Shown here piece by piece: positions 17,780 through 27,300 of a stretch of 64,000 bases of DNA. Source of the stretch: Stigmatella ashevillena (GTDB lineage: Bacteria > Myxococcota > Myxococcia > Myxococcales > Myxococcaceae). A program made the translations under genes and the position numbers. The notes below the pieces were generated by a model. That model was not told the DNA's origin. It ran no database searches and saw only the letters and a list, made by a program, of their open reading frames with translations. The stretch lies in the NCBI RefSeq assembly GCF_028368975.1, contig NZ_JAQNDM010000002.1, positions 4,148,425 to 4,212,424 of the forward strand, in the 5' to 3' direction. The stretch's first letter is position 1; every line of letters starts with the position of its first letter.

Positions 17780-18015
17780 CAGACTGCCCCGTTGCTTCCC
17801 CGCTTCCACCCTCTGCTTCCGTCTCGCCCGCCCCCCGCCCCACCGTCCCACCCGACCGCCCCACCGTCCCACCCCGCGTGCTTCTTGCGGATGAGCATTA
17901 GCATCCCGCGTGCCAGCACCCTCGCAGGCCCACTTTCCATTCATTTCAACCGCTTACACGGGGCATATCCCAGGGCATGCTCCCGAGGGAGGTAAGACTT
18001 ACCGCCTCCTCACAC
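17738..18015. repeat. Flanking direct repeat, copy A (partner at 53118-53406)
   Basis: About 278 bp that recur, imperfectly, near position 53118 in the same orientation. It opens with a run of about 47 identical bases, continues with a second identical run of about 36 bases, then a C-rich variable part, a conserved 'GCTTCTTGC...GATGAGC..TAGCATC' block, and ends with the palindrome GGTAAGACTTACC (17991-18003). It fills most of the 418 bp gap between the RdgC-like unit and the PKS gene, in which I see no gene. The repeats lie on either side of the biosynthetic cluster. Confidence 0.85.
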
Positions 18016-18076
18016 TCAAGTTTCCCTGTTCCACCTCGGTCAACGGCCGAACTGCGCATGGGGCCACGTCCCCCGG

Positions 18077-21000
18077 CTAGGACTGCTCTGCCTGCTCCAG
18101 CACGAGCTCTTCGATCGCCAGCGAGAGCTGCGCCACGGTGCGCCCTTCGAAGAGCGCCAACACGGGCAAATCCACGTCGAAGAGAGCCCTCAGGCGTGAC
18201 ACCACCTGAGTTGCCAGAAGCGAGTGGCCTCCCATCTCGAAGAAGTCGTCGTTCACCCCGACCCGCTGCACACCCAGCATCTGCTGGAAGATCTCTGCCA
18301 CCCGGACTTCCACGTCACTGGAGGGCGGAACGAAGGCCTGCGCCAGAGGCTGCCGCTCACGGACCGGCTGCCGGGTCTGAAGCCGTTTGACATATTCCAA
18401 CAGCGCCGCGCCCGAGAAGCGCTTCAGCATGGCCGTGAGTGGCCGTGGCGTGACCACGACCTGGGGTGCCGGGCTGCCGAGCAGCCTCGCGAAGGCACGT
18501 GCCCCCTCTGCGGGGCTGATGCCGTCGCGCAACCGCTCGTCGTTCAGCGCGCGGAGTGCCTCCGGCCACTCGGCGGCCACCGCCATGCCGACCTCGCGCC
18601 AGGTGTCCCAGTTCACCGAGACCGTCCAGTCCCCCGCGGCCCTCCTGCGCCGGGCGAAGGCATCGAGGAACGCATTCGCAGCCGTGTAGTCCACCTGACC
18701 AATGCCCCCCAGCACCGAGGCCATCGAGGAGCACAGAACCCAGAGAGCGGGGGGATCACTGCCGAGCACCCGCTCCAGCACCCGCGTGCCGTGCACCTTC
18801 GGAGCCAGCACCGCCGCGGTCTCCTCGCGGCTCCGCGTGGGCAGGAGCCCTCCGCCTGCCACGCCCGCCGCGTGGATGACGCCGTGGATCCGCCCAAAGC
18901 GGGCGTGGATTTGCTTCACCGCCGCGCGCAGCGCCTCTTCCTGGGTCACATCCGCCGCGAGCACCAGGACCTCGGCCCCCCGTGCCTCCAGCCTCAGCAC
19001 CCGGCGAAGGCGCTCCGCCACCGGCTCACGCTCCTCATGCGACGCCAGCCACGCATCCCACGCGTCCCGGGGAGGCAGTCCGCCGCGGCCCACCAGGGCC
19101 AAGCGGACTGGGCCTCGCGCCGCGAGCGCCTCCGCCAGCGTCAGCCCGAGCCCCCCCAGCCCACCTGTAATCAGATAGGTCCCCCCCGGCTCCCACTGAG
19201 AAGGCCCTTCCTCCAGGGAGGGCAGACGGAGGGGTTCGAATCCCTCCAGCCACCGGTGCCGCCCACGAAGCGCCACGCGAGGGGCCTCCTTGCCTCCCAG
19301 CAAGGCCTCGGCGATCACGCGCGTGGCCAGCGCAGCCGCCTCCGCATCGCTTTGGGGCGCCACCACATCCACACTCCGGCAGAAGACATTGGCCAGTTCC
19401 TGAGGCAGCACCTTGATGGGTCCGAGCAGCAGCGCCCGCTCCGGAACGAGCCACTCCTCTCCTGTAATCTCCTGCACGCCGGTGGACACCACTGTCAGCT
19501 CCAGCGAGTGCGTCACACCGTGCGAGGCCAGTGCTTGCCCCAGGAAGAAGAGCCCATAGAAGGACAGCTCCTCCGGTGCCACGCCCTCCGCCCCCCGCGG
19601 CGCGCCCGTATTCCACAGGTGCAAGACATGGCTTGGCGTCCGGGCCAGGGCCCGCAGCTCCTGCAAGAGCCGCTCGTGATCTGCCCGGCTCGAAGGCTGG
19701 ATGACAAAAGCATCACGGCCGAGCCGTTGGAACTGCTCGCCCGGGGTGACGAGGGTCACGGCTTGGCCGTGACGTTCGAGGTGCAGAGCCAACTCGCGTG
19801 AGAGCGGGCTGCCGTCAGAGAAAAGCAGCCAGAAGCGCTTGTGCGTGGGAAGTACGCGCTCCACGCCCTCCAGGGGCGCCCCCTGCCGCCAGGACGGCAC
19901 GTGGAACCATTCCGCCACGTCCTCCGCACGGCTCTGCACCGGAGCATCGCCCTCCACGGGCTCCACCCAGTGGCGGCTCCGCTCGAAGGGGTATGTCGGC
20001 AGACTCACGCACTGGCGCCTCTCGGATTCGTAGAAGGCCTCCCACCGCAGCGGCACCCCAGCCAGCCACAACTGCCCCAGCGTCTCCAGCAATTGCTCGG
20101 ACTCGGATTTCGGCTCCTGCGGATGCGGCAGGGAGGCGAATGACCGAAGCGGCTGCGGCTGCTGCCGCACGAGGGCCGTGAGCGTGGTGCCCGGCCCCAC
20201 CTCCACCAGGACAGCGTCCTCACGCGCCGCGAGCGTCGCCACACAGTCCGCGAAGCGCACCGTCTGACGCAGGTGCTGGGCCCAGTAGGCGGGATCCGTG
20301 GCCTGTCCGGCGGTGATCCACGTTCCCGTCAGGCTGGAGACGAAAGGCAACTGGGGCGTGGAGGGTGCCGCCTTGCGCACCTCGTACTCGAAGTCCCGCA
20401 GCATCGGCTCCACCATGGCGGAATGCTGCGCATGGGACGTGGAGAGCCGCCGGGGACTCAACCCCTGGCCGCGAAGCTTCTGCTCGAGGACCGAGATGTC
20501 TTCTTCGGGACCCGAGGCGACACACGACCGCGGCGCGTTGACGGCGGCAAGCGAGAGGGAGGGCCCCAGCAACGGGCGCAACTCCGCCTCCGCGAGTGGG
20601 ACGGCCAGCATGGCCCCTTGTGCGAGCGCCTGCATCATCCGGCCGCGCGTGGCCACCAACGCCAGGGCGGCGGGGAGTGTCCACACGCCACACAGGCAAG
20701 CAGCCACGTACTCGCCCAGACTGTGCCCGGCCATGGCGCGAGGCTGAACCCCCCAGTGCATCCACAGCCGGGCCAGCGCGTACTCCGTCACGAACAGCGC
20801 CGGCTGGGTGAAGGCCGTCTGGTGGAGGGCTTCCGGAGGCGTGCCCGGCGCAGGGTAGACCACCTGACGCAAGTCCACGTCCAACAGGGGCCGTAGCAGC
20901 CCCGCACAGCGATCCACCTCGGCACGGAAGACCGGCTCGGTCTCATAGAGGACCCGCGTCATGCCTGGGTGCTGCGCTCCTTGTCCCGGAAAGAGGAAAA

Positions 21001-22639
21001 CCACCTCGGCCGCGGAGCCCTCAGGGTGCGCGCTGATGACCCGCCGGCTGGAGGCGCCACCCCGGAGCGCGGCCGCGGCATCGGCCATGTCCCGGCATAC
21101 CAGCACGCGCCGGTGGGCGAACGCCCGCCGCCCGGCCGCCAGGGTGTACGCCACGTCATCCAGCGGCACCTCCGGCCGCTTCGCGAGAAATCCCGTCAAC
21201 TGCTCGGTGGCCGCATCCAGCGCCGAGGGGGTCTTCGCCGAGAGCACCAGGAGCCGGTGCGACCGCCTGGATGGCACTGAGGCTTCCCGCGCCGGTGGCT
21301 GCTCGACCACCACGTGAGCGTTCGTCCCCCCCACGCCGAACGCACTCACCCCTGCGCGGCGAGGCTCCCCCTGCGAAGGCCAGTCCCTTGCCGAGGAAAG
21401 CACCTGGAAGGGCCCCTGCTCCAGACCGAGCTTCGAATTGGGCGTCTCAAAATGGAGTGTTCCGGGGATTCGCCCCTTGCCCACGATCCGCGCGGCCTTG
21501 ATCAACCCGGTCACCCCGGCGGCGTTGTCCAGATGGCCCAGGTTGGTCTTCACCGAGCCCAACACGCAACCTCCCGGGCGCCGCGAACCGCCCAAGACGC
21601 GCTGGAGCGCTTGCACCTCGATGGCATCCCCCAGTTCGGTGCCCGTTCCATGCGTCTCCACGTATCCGATGTCCCCGGGCTCCAGACCGGCCATGGCCAA
21701 CGCGCTGGCAATCACCTCCGCCTGCCCCTCCACGCTCGGGGCGGTGAAGCCCACCTTGGCCGAGCCATCGTTGTTGATGGCCGAGCCCTTGATGACCGCG
21801 TGGATCTCATCGCCCTGCGCGAGCGCTTCCGCCAACCGCTTGAGGACGACCACACCGGCGCCATCGCTGAAGACCGTGCCCTGAGCCCGGGCGTCAAATG
21901 CGCGCACATGGCCGTCCGGCGAGACGATGCCCCCCACCTCGTGGAGATAGCCCGCGCGCTGCGGTACCACCAGGGAGATGCCGCCCGCGAGCGCCAGATC
22001 ACACTCCCCCACGAGCAGCGCCTGACACGCCAGGTGCACTGCCACCAACGAGGAGGAGCAGGCTGTCTGCACGGTGAGCGCAGGCCCGGTCAAGCCCAGC
22101 TTGTAAGCCACACGCGTGGCGAGCTGATCGCTCACGTTCCCCTGATGGATGAGCGCTGGCCCCAACTCCCGGAGCGCCCCCCTTTGGGGGTACACGTTGC
22201 GCAGCAGGTACGTGCTTAGGTAAGCACTCGCGTAAACCCCCACTCGGCCTCTCGCCCGCTCTCCTGCGTGGCCCGAGGCCTCCAGCGCCTCCCATGCGCA
22301 CTCCAGGAAGAGCCGCTGCTGCGGATCCATGATCTCCGCCTCACGCGGATTGAATCCAAAGAACCCCGCATCGAAGTCCTCGATCCCCTCCACGAGGCCT
22401 CTCGCCGCCACATAGCGCGGATTCTTCCGCAGCGCGTCCTCCACCCCGGCCGCCACCAACTCCTCCGGGGAAAAAAAGGAGATGGACTCCTGGCCCGCGA
22501 GCAGATTCTCCCAGAGCGTGTCGACGCCGGGAGCCCCGGGAAACCGCCCGGTCATGGCGATGATGGCAATGTCGGTCTCGCCGCTGGAGGGCTGGCTCAC
22601 CGTGGGAGAGGACTCATGCGCGGCTGTCATGTGCGCCAT
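18077..22639 (-). CDS. Type I polyketide synthase module KS-AT-KR-ACP
   Basis: A 1520-residue single-module PKS. KS (about 20-445) has the active site TACSSSLVA (Cys near 190) and both His motifs (VETHGTGTELGD, NLGHLDNAAG). AT (about 545-860) has FPGQGAQHPGM and GHSLGE (Ser near 641); GHSLG favours malonyl-CoA, but the usual HAFH motif reads HAQH. KR (about 1150-1340) has TGGLGGLGL and the catalytic YTAAN. The carrier (about 1440-1510) has GGHSLL and looks NRPS-like. There is no dehydratase, enoylreductase or thioesterase. It would add one acetate unit and reduce the keto group to a hydroxyl. It is transcribed alone, divergently from the MIO enzyme gene; repeat A follows its stop. Confidence 0.92.
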   Translation of the reverse strand: MAHMTAAHESSPTVSQPSSGETDIAIIAMTGRFPGAPGVDTLWENLLAGQESISFFSPEELVAAGVEDALRKNPRYVAARGLVEGIEDFDAGFFGFNPREAEIMDPQQRLFLECAWEALEASGHAGERARGRVGVYASAYLSTYLLRNVYPQRGALRELGPALIHQGNVSDQLATRVAYKLGLTGPALTVQTACSSSLVAVHLACQALLVGECDLALAGGISLVVPQRAGYLHEVGGIVSPDGHVRAFDARAQGTVFSDGAGVVVLKRLAEALAQGDEIHAVIKGSAINNDGSAKVGFTAPSVEGQAEVIASALAMAGLEPGDIGYVETHGTGTELGDAIEVQALQRVLGGSRRPGGCVLGSVKTNLGHLDNAAGVTGLIKAARIVGKGRIPGTLHFETPNSKLGLEQGPFQVLSSARDWPSQGEPRRAGVSAFGVGGTNAHVVVEQPPAREASVPSRRSHRLLVLSAKTPSALDAATEQLTGFLAKRPEVPLDDVAYTLAAGRRAFAHRRVLVCRDMADAAAALRGGASSRRVISAHPEGSAAEVVFLFPGQGAQHPGMTRVLYETEPVFRAEVDRCAGLLRPLLDVDLRQVVYPAPGTPPEALHQTAFTQPALFVTEYALARLWMHWGVQPRAMAGHSLGEYVAACLCGVWTLPAALALVATRGRMMQALAQGAMLAVPLAEAELRPLLGPSLSLAAVNAPRSCVASGPEEDISVLEQKLRGQGLSPRRLSTSHAQHSAMVEPMLRDFEYEVRKAAPSTPQLPFVSSLTGTWITAGQATDPAYWAQHLRQTVRFADCVATLAAREDAVLVEVGPGTTLTALVRQQPQPLRSFASLPHPQEPKSESEQLLETLGQLWLAGVPLRWEAFYESERRQCVSLPTYPFERSRHWVEPVEGDAPVQSRAEDVAEWFHVPSWRQGAPLEGVERVLPTHKRFWLLFSDGSPLSRELALHLERHGQAVTLVTPGEQFQRLGRDAFVIQPSSRADHERLLQELRALARTPSHVLHLWNTGAPRGAEGVAPEELSFYGLFFLGQALASHGVTHSLELTVVSTGVQEITGEEWLVPERALLLGPIKVLPQELANVFCRSVDVVAPQSDAEAAALATRVIAEALLGGKEAPRVALRGRHRWLEGFEPLRLPSLEEGPSQWEPGGTYLITGGLGGLGLTLAEALAARGPVRLALVGRGGLPPRDAWDAWLASHEEREPVAERLRRVLRLEARGAEVLVLAADVTQEEALRAAVKQIHARFGRIHGVIHAAGVAGGGLLPTRSREETAAVLAPKVHGTRVLERVLGSDPPALWVLCSSMASVLGGIGQVDYTAANAFLDAFARRRRAAGDWTVSVNWDTWREVGMAVAAEWPEALRALNDERLRDGISPAEGARAFARLLGSPAPQVVVTPRPLTAMLKRFSGAALLEYVKRLQTRQPVRERQPLAQAFVPPSSDVEVRVAEIFQQMLGVQRVGVNDDFFEMGGHSLLATQVVSRLRALFDVDLPVLALFEGRTVAQLSLAIEELVLEQAEQS

Positions 22640-22793
22640 CTATTACAGAAGTCTCTCCATACACAGAAGAGCCCACGCGCCGCGCCGCATCCTTCGTCCG
22701 CTGCACGTGCCCTCCGGGAGCAGGGGAATAGGCACACACACGCTTCGCCTTCGCCCCGTACCCTTGAAGAAGCTTTCCCGTCGAGGGTAGCTT
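22640..22793. promoter_or_regulatory. Divergent promoter region between PKS and MIO operons
   Basis: The 154 bp spacer must hold promoters for the leftward PKS gene and the rightward MIO-NRPS-dehydrogenase operon. GAGGG at 22783-22787 sits 6 bases before the GTG at 22794 and decides that start. I recognise no operator. Confidence 0.4.
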
Positions 22794-24329
22794 GTGCGCC
22801 TCATGTCCCCCGTTGCCACTCACGCCCTCTCCCTCGCGTTCTATTCGCTTCATGAACTCCGCGCCCTCGTGGAGGAGCTGCCCCAGCTCACCCTGGCCCC
22901 AGAGGTCGTCGAGCGCATCGCCGCGGGCGCCCAGTACGTCCAGAAGAAGGCTCAGGAAGACCGCTACATCTACGGCGTCAACACAGGCTTCGGAGCCCTA
23001 TGTGAGACACGGGTGACGCCCGAAGAGGTGGAGCTGCTGCAATACAATCACGTCGTCTCCCATGCGTGTGGCGTTGGGGAGATCGTACCTGAGCGCATCT
23101 CACGGCTGGTGATGCTCATCAAACTGCTGACCTTCCGCACGGGCCACACGGGCGTCTCGCTGGAGACGGTGCAGCGGATGCTGGACTTCTGGAACCACGG
23201 GATCATCCCCGCCATCCCGAAGAAGGGCACGGTGGGCGCCAGCGGTGACCTCGCGCCCCTCGCGCACATGGCCATGCCCTTGCTGGGATTGGGAAAGGTG
23301 CACCTGCGCGGCCAGCTCGTGGACGCCATGCAGGCCCTTAAGGAGCGGGACTGGAAGCCATTGCGGCTCAAGGCCAAGGAGGGCCTGGCCCTCACCAACG
23401 GCGTCCAATACATCAATGCGCTCGGTGCCAACGCGCTCATGACCATCGAGGAGCTCATCGCCACCTCGGACGTCATCGCCGCGTTGAGCCTCCAGGGCTT
23501 CAGCGCCTCGCGCACCTTCTACCAGGACCTCTACCACCAGACCTCATTCCACGAGGACCGGCGGATCGTCGCGGCCAACCTGCGGCGCCTGCTGGAGGGC
23601 AGCAATCATTTCGAGCTGCCCACCTGCAACAAATCCATGCAGGACCCCTATTCGTTCCGGTGCATGCCGCAGGTGCATGCCGCCATCCGGCAGACCTTCC
23701 GCTTCGCCAAGGACACGCTGGAAAAGGAATACAACAGCGTTTCGGACAACCCGCTCTTCTTCCCCGAGCAGGACACCATTCTCTTCGGCGGTGCCCTGCA
23801 CGGAGAATCCACAGCCTTCGTGCTGGATTTCCTCGCCATCGCCACCAGCGAGGTCGCCAATATCTCCGAGCGGCGCACCTACCAATTGCTCTCCGGCCAG
23901 CGCGGCCTGCCCAGCTTCCTGGTGAAGCACCCCGGGGTGAACTCGGGGCTGATGGTCATCCAGTACACCTCCGCGGCCCTTCTCAACGAGAACAAGGTCC
24001 TCTGCACCCCGGCCAGCGTGGACACCATCCCCACCTGCCAGCTCCAGGAGGATCACGTCAGCATGGGCGGCACCTCCGCCTACAAGCTGGAAACGGTGGC
24101 CGCCAACTGCGAGTACATCCTCGGCATCGAGCTGCTCACCGCCGCGCAGGCCATCGACTTCAACGAGGGCTTGCGGCTGTCGCCCGCCACCGAGCGCATC
24201 CACAAAGCGTTCCGCCGACAGGTGTCTTTCCTGGAGCGGGACCGGCCCATGGACGCGGACATCAACGCCGCGCACCAGTTCATCCAGTCCCAGCGCCGCG
24301 CGTGGACCCGCGAGTTCAACCTCATCTGA
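22794..24329 (+). CDS. MIO-type aromatic/histidine ammonia-lyase or 2,3-aminomutase
   Basis: A 511-residue protein of the histidine/phenylalanine ammonia-lyase superfamily. The MIO cofactor triad Ala149-Ser150-Gly151 lies in VGASGDLAPL, and the catalytic Tyr60 in YGVNTGFG. The substrate pocket carries Ser89-His90 (VVSHACGVGE), seen in both histidine lyase and the tyrosine aminomutase SgTAM, and Glu419 in QEDHVSM, the pattern of histidine lyase (SgTAM has QD). QDPYSFRCMPQVH is intact. No urocanase or other histidine-degradation gene is near; instead an NRPS gene starts 17 bp downstream, so it should supply a beta-amino acid or an alpha,beta-unsaturated acid to the assembly line. GTG start chosen from ribosome-binding-site spacing; an ATG at 22803 is the alternative. 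Substrate is uncertain. Confidence 0.85.
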   Translation: MRLMSPVATHALSLAFYSLHELRALVEELPQLTLAPEVVERIAAGAQYVQKKAQEDRYIYGVNTGFGALCETRVTPEEVELLQYNHVVSHACGVGEIVPERISRLVMLIKLLTFRTGHTGVSLETVQRMLDFWNHGIIPAIPKKGTVGASGDLAPLAHMAMPLLGLGKVHLRGQLVDAMQALKERDWKPLRLKAKEGLALTNGVQYINALGANALMTIEELIATSDVIAALSLQGFSASRTFYQDLYHQTSFHEDRRIVAANLRRLLEGSNHFELPTCNKSMQDPYSFRCMPQVHAAIRQTFRFAKDTLEKEYNSVSDNPLFFPEQDTILFGGALHGESTAFVLDFLAIATSEVANISERRTYQLLSGQRGLPSFLVKHPGVNSGLMVIQYTSAALLNENKVLCTPASVDTIPTCQLQEDHVSMGGTSAYKLETVAANCEYILGIELLTAAQAIDFNEGLRLSPATERIHKAFRRQVSFLERDRPMDADINAAHQFIQSQRRAWTREFNLI

Positions 24330-24346
24330 TTGCCTGAACCTCTTTC

Positions 24347-27300
24347 ATGACGAATCCCAGGGACCCCAAGGACCTCGCGCGCCGCCGCGCCAACCTCTCT
24401 CCGCAACAGCAGGAGCTCCTCGCCCGGCGCCTGCGGGGCGAGGCCGGAACGGGGCGGCCCACCATCCGGCGCCGCGAGGATCCAAGCCGGGCGCCGCTCT
24501 CCTTTTCCCAGGAGCGGCTGTGGTTCCTGGACCAGTTCGAGCCCGGCAACCCCGCCTTCAACGAGAACGTGCTGCTGCGGCTGCGCGGCACGCTGAACGT
24601 GGAGGCACTGGAACAGAGCCTTGAAGAGCTCGTCCGCCGGCATGAGATCCTCCGCACCCGTTTTGTCCTGGAGGACGAGCGGCCCGTGCAGCGTATCGCC
24701 CTGCTCGCGCAGCTCCCTCTGGAGCGGGTGCGGCTCACTGAGGTTCCCGAGACCTCCCGCGAGGAGGAAGTCACCCGTCTGGCCCGCCAGGAGGTCTGCA
24801 AGCCCTTCGAGCTGACCCAGCCCGTGCTGCTCCGCGCCCTCCTGATCGAGGTGCGCGAAGACGTGCACGTGCTGCTGCTGACCAACCACCACATCATCTC
24901 GGACGGCTGGTCCCGGACGGTGCTGGTGAAGGAGCTGATGGCACTCTATGGGGCGTATGCGCTGGGACAAGAGCCGCCCCTGCCCGAGCTGCCCATCCAG
25001 TACGGCGACTTCGCGGCTTGGCAACGGGAATGGCTCCAGGGAGAGGTGCTCGCGCAGCAGCTTGCCTACTGGAAGCAGCAGCTCGCCGCGCCGCGTGCCA
25101 CCCTGCAATTGCCCACGTCCCGTCCACGTCCTCCCTCGGAGACGTACCGGGGAGCCGTCCACGCCTTCTCGTTTCCGCTCGAGCTCGCCCACCAGCTGAC
25201 GGCGCTTGCGCGTGCCGGAAACGCCACGCTGTACATGGTGCTGCTGGCCGCGTTCGACGTGCTCTTGTACCGGCTCTCCGGCCAGACGGACATCATCGTC
25301 GGCTCGCCCACCGCCAACCGCCACTTCGTGGAGACCGAAGGGCTGATTGGCTTCTTCGTCAACAGCCTCGTGCTTCGCACGGACCTGTCGGGCGAACCCT
25401 CCTTCCAGGAGCTGCTCGGGCGTGTGCGAGAGGTGACCCTGGAGGCGTACTCCCATGCCGAGCTGCCCTTCGAGAAGCTGGTGGAGGAGTTGCGGCCCGA
25501 ACGGGACCCCAGCCGCGCCCCGCTCTTCCAGGTGATGTTCACCCTGCAGAACGTCCCCACTGCGCGCTTGGAGCTGCCCCACCTCACCCTCGAGCCCGAT
25601 CGGGTGGATGCCGGGACCGCACGGTTGGATCTCACGCTCGAGGTCATTCCCACGGCCGAGGGGGGCTTGCGCGCGGAGCTCGAGTACAACACGGACCTGT
25701 TCGACGCCCCGGTGGCGGCACTGCTCGCCACGCGTTACCTGACGTTGCTGGAAGGGGTGGTGGAAAACCCCGGCCAGCGCGTGTCACGGCTGCCGCTCCT
25801 GTCGCGCTCAGAGCGCCAGCTGCTCCTCCAGGAGTGGAACGGCCCCCGGTCCCCGTTGGAGACAGAGACCACCCTCGTCGAGCAATTCGAGGAACAGGTC
25901 CGCCGCACTCCGGACGAAACCGCCCTGATCGGTGGCCAGCGGCAGCTCACCTACCGCGAGGTGAACGCGCAGGCCAACCGCCTCGCACGCCTGCTCGAGC
26001 GGCGAGGGGTGGGCCCGGAAAGCCGCGTGGGCCTGTGCATGACGCATGGCCCGGAGCTGGTGGTGGCCATGCTGGCCATCCTCAAGGCGGGCGGCGCCTA
26101 CGTCCCGCTCGATCCGGACTATCCCCTCGAGCGCCTCACCTTCGTCCTAGACGATGCGCGTGTCACCCTTCTGGTCACCGAGGAGCCGCTGCGGGAACGG
26201 CTCGCCGTGCCGGGACTCGAGGTGCTCTGCCCCAGGTCCGAGGGGGACGCGCTCGCCGGGCAAAGCCCCCTGGACGCGCCTGCCCGCGCCCGCTGGGCCA
26301 ACACCGCGTATGTCCTCTACACCTCGGGCTCCACCGGCCGACCCAAGGGTGTCCTGGTGGAGCACGGCAACGCCGCCCATTTCTTCCACGCCATGGACTC
26401 GCGCGTGGAAGCCACCGGCGGCACCTGGCTGGCCCTCACCAGTTTCGCCTTCGACATCTCCGTCCTGGAGCTCCTCTGGACGCTGGCCCGGGGCTTCCGC
26501 GTGGTGGTCCCCCGCGAAGACGAGGTGGCCGAGGAGAACCCGACACCATCGGCACTCCAGCGCGAGATGCAGATGAGCCTGTTCTTCTTCGCGAGCGCGG
26601 AGGAGCACTTGTCCGGAGACAAGTACCGCCTGTTGTTGGAGTCGGCGCGCTTCGCGGATCAGAACCACTTCACCGCCGTGTGGACGCCCGAGCGCCACTT
26701 CCACTCCTTCGGCGGGCTCTATCCCAATCCCGCCATCACCAGCGCGGCCCTGGCCATCGCCACCCAGCGCATCCAGATTCGCGCCGGCAGCGTGGTGCTG
26801 CCCCTGCACAATCCCATCCGGATCGTGGAGGAGTGGTCCGTCGTGGACAATCTTTCCCATGGCCGGGTGGGCATCTCGTTCGCCGCTGGGTGGCACGCCG
26901 ACGACTTTGTCCTGCAAAAGGACCACTACGCCGACCGCCGCGCCATCATGCTGCGTGACCTCGACGCTGTCCGCCGACTGTGGCGGGGTGAGGCGCTCCC
27001 CTTTCAGAACGGGGCTGGCAACGAGATCCAGGTCCGTCCCCTTCCCCGTCCCGTGCAGAAGGAGCTGCCCTTTTGGCTCACCGCCTCCGGGGATCCGAAA
27101 ACATTCGAGGCCGCGGGGGAGACGGGCGCGGGCATCCTCACGCACTTGCTGGGCCAGAGCGTCGAGGAATTGGCGGGGAAGATTGCCCGCTACCGCGAGG
27201 CCCGGTCCAAGGCGGGCCACCCCGGGGCAGGCCATGTCACGCTCATGCTCCACACCTTCGTGGGTGACAACCTCGAGGAGGTGAAAAGACACGTACGCGG

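Noticed and set aside
17659-17940. N-terminal extension of the RdgC-like protein through the repeat
   Set aside because: The extension is low complexity (WDGGAVGWDGG) and coincides with repeat A; the internal ATG at 17658 fits the family start.
18224-19801. Long plus-strand open frames opposite the PKS and NRPS genes
   Set aside because: They are side effects of high GC content; the translations are Arg/Pro/Gly-rich, without domains, and lie antisense to well-defined catalytic domains.
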